Shown: piece after piece, positions 6,506 to 9,389 of the stretch
Numbering within the stretch: the first letter of the stretch is position 1
Layout of the letters: each line of letters begins with the position of its first letter
Assembly: GCA_012270665.1 (NCBI GenBank)
Contig: JAAXHY010000311.1
Coordinates: 1-9,389, forward strand
Length of the DNA stretch: 9,389 nt
DNA from: Dehalococcoidia bacterium
GTDB taxonomy: Bacteria > Chloroflexota > Dehalococcoidia > SAR202 > UBA11138
Direction: 5' to 3'
The notes under the pieces: generated by a model
What the model saw: the letters and a program-made list of their open reading frames with translations, nothing else
Told to the model about the DNA's origin: nothing
The model's database searches: none
Translations under genes and position numbers: made by a program

Positions 6506-7189
6506 TCAGGGTACCAGCGGCGGCATAACATTATGCAGCCAGGGAGCAAGGTCGGACATCACGTCCTGGTTGATTTCGTGCGCCATGTGGTATTCGCGGT
6601 ACTGGGGAGAGTAGCCTTCAGAGATCAGGAAATCTCTCGATTCGCGGGCGTCGCCGACTCCTATCATGGAGTCCTGAGTCCCGTGCGCCACGAAGATCGG
6701 CTGGTCGCGATGTTCAGGCAGATTGTCGGCAAGTATCTCGGGCGACGGGACGCGACCGCTAAGTATGACCAGGCCCGCGAACATATCCGGGCGTCGCAGA
6801 CCGAAGCGGTAGGTCATCATCCCACCCTGGGAGAATCCGCCCATTACCATGCCGCCCTCCGCAATGCCGTGCCGCTCCATGGCCTCCTCGAAGAAGGCCG
6901 CGAGGAGCTCTTCGGCCCGGATGGCGGCACCCTCGCCGCCGGACTGCCCGGGCGGAGTCCAAGCGTATCCGGTCACCCCAAGACCTATGTGCATCCGAAT
7001 CGGGGCGTTCGGAAAGAGGTACAGGTAGCCGCTCTGGTCTATACTTGGAGCCAGTCCGACGAGGTCGCGCATACTCGCTCCGAATCCGTGAAGCAAGACA
7101 ACCGCGGGATACTCCTGATTCTCGTCAAAATCGTCCGGCTCCACGAGAATGTAAGCCAGCGAATTACCTTCTATCTCGCGTGCCTGCAA
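6506..7189 (-). CDS. Alpha/beta-hydrolase, carboxylesterase/phospholipase-like
   Basis: This 227-aa protein has the alpha/beta-hydrolase fold of small cytosolic carboxylesterases (esterase/YpfH-like group). The oxyanion-hole segment HGFGAS (34-39) is followed by the nucleophile elbow GFSQGG with S120, the acid D173 in AHGTQDSMI and the histidine H204 in MAHEI, giving a complete Ser-Asp-His triad. No signal peptide is present. Translation appears to start at TTG (7189), because a consensus GAGGAGG lies 7 nt upstream and no in-frame ATG gives a complete N-terminus. The gene lies 102 bp after the hydantoinase gene and 75 bp before the aldolase. It would hydrolyse an ester, lactone or thioester within the pathway; the substrate is unknown. 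The WTPPGQSGGEG segment (77-87) lies where substrate-binding loops occur in this group. Confidence 0.9.
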   Translation of the reverse strand: MQAREIEGNSLAYILVEPDDFDENQEYPAVVLLHGFGASMRDLVGLAPSIDQSGYLYLFPNAPIRMHIGLGVTGYAWTPPGQSGGEGAAIRAEELLAAFFEEAMERHGIAEGGMVMGGFSQGGMMTYRFGLRRPDMFAGLVILSGRVPSPEILADNLPEHRDQPIFVAHGTQDSMIGVGDARESRDFLISEGYSPQYREYHMAHEINQDVMSDLAPWLHNVMPPLVP

Positions 7190-7196
7190 ATTGCGT

Positions 7197-7203
7197 CCTC
7201 CTC
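7197..7203 (-). promoter_or_regulatory. Strong ribosome-binding site ahead of a TTG start
   Basis: GAGGAGG on the minus strand, 7 nt before TTG at 7189. It decides the start of the alpha/beta-hydrolase and may offset the weak TTG start codon. Confidence 0.7.
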
Positions 7204-7291
7204 AAAACGTCGGGCATAGGTTAATATCCGCTTCCCGCTTTGGCAATAGGAAGCTGAGCCTTCACCCTTGTTTATATTCACTGAGAACTAC

Positions 7292-8704
7292 TCAGCAGAC
7301 CGGTCTCTGGGCCACCTCCGCGTTGACCGAGCGGGAGAGCAGCCGTCCGTCGCTTGGCGAACCTGTCAGAGTCCTCCCGTCCACCATCACCTTGCCCCTG
7401 AGCAGCACCGTCTCCGGCCAACCGTGAACGTGCCAGCCCTCCCAGATCGAATAGTCCTCCAGGTGTAGGTCATCTAGGGTCAGCGTCCGGTCGAAGTCCG
7501 GATCGATAATGCAGATATCTGCGTCCGAGCCAGGCGCGATCGCGCCCTTCTTAGGGTACATACCGAATATCTTCGCCGCGTTGGCGGAGGTGATGTCGAC
7601 GAACCGCTCCAGACCCATGCCTAGTTCCACCACTCCGACCGAGTAGGCGATACCCATCCTGGTCTCGATGCCGTTGTGACCGCCTGTAACGTCCGCGACG
7701 GTCTTGAAGCGGATCTTCTCCTCCCAGGTTGTTGACACAAGGTCGGTGGCGATCGTGGATAGACGACCATCCAAAAGCCCGCTCCAAAGTGTTGCTCTAT
7801 CTTCCTCCGACTTGAGCGAGGGATAGGTGTGGTACTTCATGCCGTCTTCCTGATGGTAGTTTTCGGCACTGAAGCATGCGTAGTTGTGCAGCGTCTCTCC
7901 ATAGACGGGTCTGCCGAGCATTCTGGCCTGTCCGACAGCCTCGACGCCCTCCCGCGCGCTGACGTGGACGAAGTAGATCGGGCAGTCGGTTTTGGAGGCG
8001 AGCCGGAGCACGCGTCTGAAGGAGACGTCCTCGGATAGGTTGGAGTGGATATGATGCATGTTCCACCAGTCCCACATACCGTCCTCCCGGGCGTTATCGT
8101 AGTTGTAGTGGACCATGTCGTCGTCTTCGGAGTGGACGAGCAGAATGCCGCCGGCCTCTGCCACGTTCTCCATTATCACATTGAGCCTGCCGAAGTCGGT
8201 CTTGTTGTTCTGCATCTGCGGACTAGGCGGGCGAATGGATGTGGTGAAGATCTTAAAGCTCGGAAACCCGGCCTCGACCAACTCGCCAACCTGTCCAATC
8301 GACTCGCGGTCGGCACCGTTTGTAAAGATCGGGTGGTAGGAGTAGTCCGTGTAAGCGCTACCTTCCCAACGCTCGGCGGCCTCCCCCAAAGCATGGTAGA
8401 GATCGAATCCCGGGATCTGGGTGGCGAAATCGAGCACTGTCGTCGTCCCGCCCCAGACTGCGGCTTTAGACACCGGCTCGGCTCCCGAGCGCTCGGGCTG
8501 GCGCGGACCGCCGATGTGCGCGTGCGGCTCGACCCCGCCTGGCACTACTATCTTGCCAGTGGCGTCAATCACGCGGGCGGCGCCATGATCCATCATCCCC
8601 GGCGCTGCCACCGCCGATATACTCTCGCCCATTATGAACACGTCCAGGTTCTCGACCCCGGACGGCGTTACCGTCAGTCCTCCGCTAATCACTATGTCCG
8701 CCAT
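7292..8704 (-). CDS. Hydantoinase/dihydropyrimidinase-family cyclic amidohydrolase
   Basis: This 470-aa metal-dependent hydrolase belongs to the dihydropyrimidinase/D-hydantoinase branch of the amidohydrolase superfamily, which opens cyclic ureides and amides. The binuclear metal site is complete: H61 and H63 (PGGVEPHAHIG), K151 to be carbamylated (PSFKIF), H191 (LLVHSED), H247 (YFVHVS) and D321 (ATDL). The N-terminal and C-terminal beta-sandwich strands (IVISGG, and the GSDADICIIDP and VLLRGKVMVDG stretches) are typical. Two pocket features differ from classical D-hydantoinases: Ser156 replaces the substrate-binding Tyr five residues after the carbamylated Lys, and D321 is followed by Leu, not His. 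A Trp/His-rich stretch (WDWWNMHHIH, 211-220) is also unusual. The ATG at 8704 has AGGAGG 6 nt upstream, overlapping the previous gene's stop codon. Catalysis by a metal amidohydrolase is well supported; the actual substrate is not. Confidence 0.92.
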   Translation of the reverse strand: MADIVISGGLTVTPSGVENLDVFIMGESISAVAAPGMMDHGAARVIDATGKIVVPGGVEPHAHIGGPRQPERSGAEPVSKAAVWGGTTTVLDFATQIPGFDLYHALGEAAERWEGSAYTDYSYHPIFTNGADRESIGQVGELVEAGFPSFKIFTTSIRPPSPQMQNNKTDFGRLNVIMENVAEAGGILLVHSEDDDMVHYNYDNAREDGMWDWWNMHHIHSNLSEDVSFRRVLRLASKTDCPIYFVHVSAREGVEAVGQARMLGRPVYGETLHNYACFSAENYHQEDGMKYHTYPSLKSEEDRATLWSGLLDGRLSTIATDLVSTTWEEKIRFKTVADVTGGHNGIETRMGIAYSVGVVELGMGLERFVDITSANAAKIFGMYPKKGAIAPGSDADICIIDPDFDRTLTLDDLHLEDYSIWEGWHVHGWPETVLLRGKVMVDGRTLTGSPSDGRLLSRSVNAEVAQRPVC

Positions 8705-8710
8705 GACTCG

Positions 8711-8717
8711 CCTCCTA
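8711..8717 (-). promoter_or_regulatory. Ribosome-binding site overlapping a stop codon
   Basis: The minus-strand string TAGGAGG contains both the TAG stop of the dehydrogenase gene (8717-8715) and the Shine-Dalgarno AGGAGG of the hydantoinase gene, 6 nt before its ATG at 8704. Ribosomes finishing the first gene would end exactly on the next initiation site, which favours coupled translation. Confidence 0.7.
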
Positions 8718-9389
8718 TTGCAGTGCGGCGACTACGGCGTCGCCCACGTCCTCGGTCCTCGATGTTCCGCCAAGGTCGGGAGTGAGCGTCTCGCCCAGCG
8801 CGACTACGCTCAGAGACGCCTTCTCCACCGATTGGGCGGCGGCCTCTTCTCCCAGGTGTCTAAGCATCATCGCTCCTGACAGTATCGTCGCCAGCGGGTT
8901 CGCTATTCCCTGCCCCGCGATGTCCGGCGCCGAACCGTGCACCGGCTCGAACATCGAGGGATACCTGCGCTCAGGGTCAATGTTGCCGCTGGGCGCGAGG
9001 CCCATGCTGCCGGTGATGATCGCGCCGATGTCGGTCAGTATATCTCCGAACAGGTTGCTGCCGACCACCACGTCGAACGACTCCGGCCTGCGGATGAAGT
9101 CCATACAGGCGGCGTCAATCAGAAGCGAGCCGGTCTCGATGTCCGAATACTCCTCCGCCACACGCTCGAAAGCCCTGTCCCACACCAGCATCCCGTATCC
9201 GAGCGCGTTGGACTTGGTGATGGAGGTAACGCGCCTGGCCTTGTTCCTGCGTCGCGCCAACTCGAAGGCGTGCCGGATAATCCGCTCGCACCCCTTCCGA
9301 GTGAACACAGCGGACTGTATGCCGAGCTCCTCCGGGAAGTCGGGATAGACGAACCCGCCCACGTCGGCGTACTCGCCCTCGGTGTTCTC
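8715..9389 (-). CDS. Tartrate/D-malate dehydrogenase-type beta-decarboxylating dehydrogenase (5' end off the right edge)
   Basis: The minus-strand frame is open from the right edge to TAG at 8715, giving the C-terminal 224 residues of a protein that is normally about 350-360 aa. A GTG at 9362 is internal, since the frame continues upstream with ENTEGEY (1-7 of the fragment), a substrate-loop motif characteristic of the tartrate/D-malate dehydrogenase subgroup; isopropylmalate dehydrogenases differ here. Other signatures are TKSNAL with catalytic K59, IDA with D92, SNLFGDILTD (111-120) carrying the metal-binding aspartates, and the cofactor-binding HGSAPDIAG (151-159) and GIANP (161-165). Such enzymes oxidise a 2-hydroxy acid (D-malate, tartrate or isopropylmalate-like) with NAD and Mg or Mn, often with decarboxylation. 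It is the first visible gene of the minus-strand run and is tightly coupled to the hydantoinase. A role in leucine biosynthesis is less likely given the motif and the neighbours. Confidence 0.9.
   Translation of the reverse strand, partial: ENTEGEYADVGGFVYPDFPEELGIQSAVFTRKGCERIIRHAFELARRRNKARRVTSITKSNALGYGMLVWDRAFERVAEEYSDIETGSLLIDAACMDFIRRPESFDVVVGSNLFGDILTDIGAIITGSMGLAPSGNIDPERRYPSMFEPVHGSAPDIAGQGIANPLATILSGAMMLRHLGEEAAAQSVEKASLSVVALGETLTPDLGGTSRTEDVGDAVVAALQ

Noticed and set aside
9360..9362. GTG as start of a 215-aa dehydrogenase
   Set aside because: The frame continues upstream to the window edge with the conserved ENTEGEY motif, so the gene is cut by the window and does not start here.

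Overview
The window looks like moderately GC-rich bacterial chromosome. The mix of genes is reminiscent of Chloroflexota, in particular Dehalococcoidia/SAR202-like lineages: a Pro/Thr-linker lipoprotein beside families such as HpcH aldolase, hydantoinase, Zn-alcohol dehydrogenase, aldo/keto reductase and carboxymuconolactone decarboxylase. This is inference from gene content and style. No rRNA or marker gene is present to confirm it.

Left part (1-2723). A lipoprotein gene on the minus strand runs off the left edge; only its signal peptide, lipobox and a long Pro/Thr/Ala-rich linker are visible. A 147-bp divergent intergenic region separates it from a plus-strand pair: nicotinate phosphoribosyltransferase (pncB, NAD salvage) and a cysteine-free carboxymuconolactone-decarboxylase-family protein 29 bp downstream. 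A good sigma70-type promoter lies ahead of pncB.

Middle (2724-3642). An AT-richer island carries a RelE/ParE-type toxin and a Phd/YefM-type antitoxin in toxin-first order, translationally overlapping. A near-perfect inverted repeat overlaps the best -10 element upstream and is a candidate autoregulatory operator.

Right part (3643-9389). Six minus-strand genes are transcribed right to left towards the toxin-antitoxin pair. In transcription order they are: a tartrate/D-malate dehydrogenase-type beta-decarboxylating dehydrogenase (5' end off the window), a hydantoinase/dihydropyrimidinase-family cyclic amidohydrolase, an alpha/beta-hydrolase, an HpcH/HpaI-type class II aldolase, a medium-chain Zn-dependent alcohol dehydrogenase and an aldo/keto reductase. 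Gaps are 10, 102, 75, 30 and 16 bp, and each internal gene has a purine-rich ribosome-binding site. This looks like a catabolic operon for a small organic substrate: ring or ester hydrolysis, C-C cleavage, and oxidation/reduction of hydroxy acids and aldehydes. The substrate cannot be read from the sequence. No transporter or regulator of the cluster is visible. I see no tRNA, rRNA, CRISPR array, insertion sequence or phage gene, and no gap above 300 bases lacks a gene.
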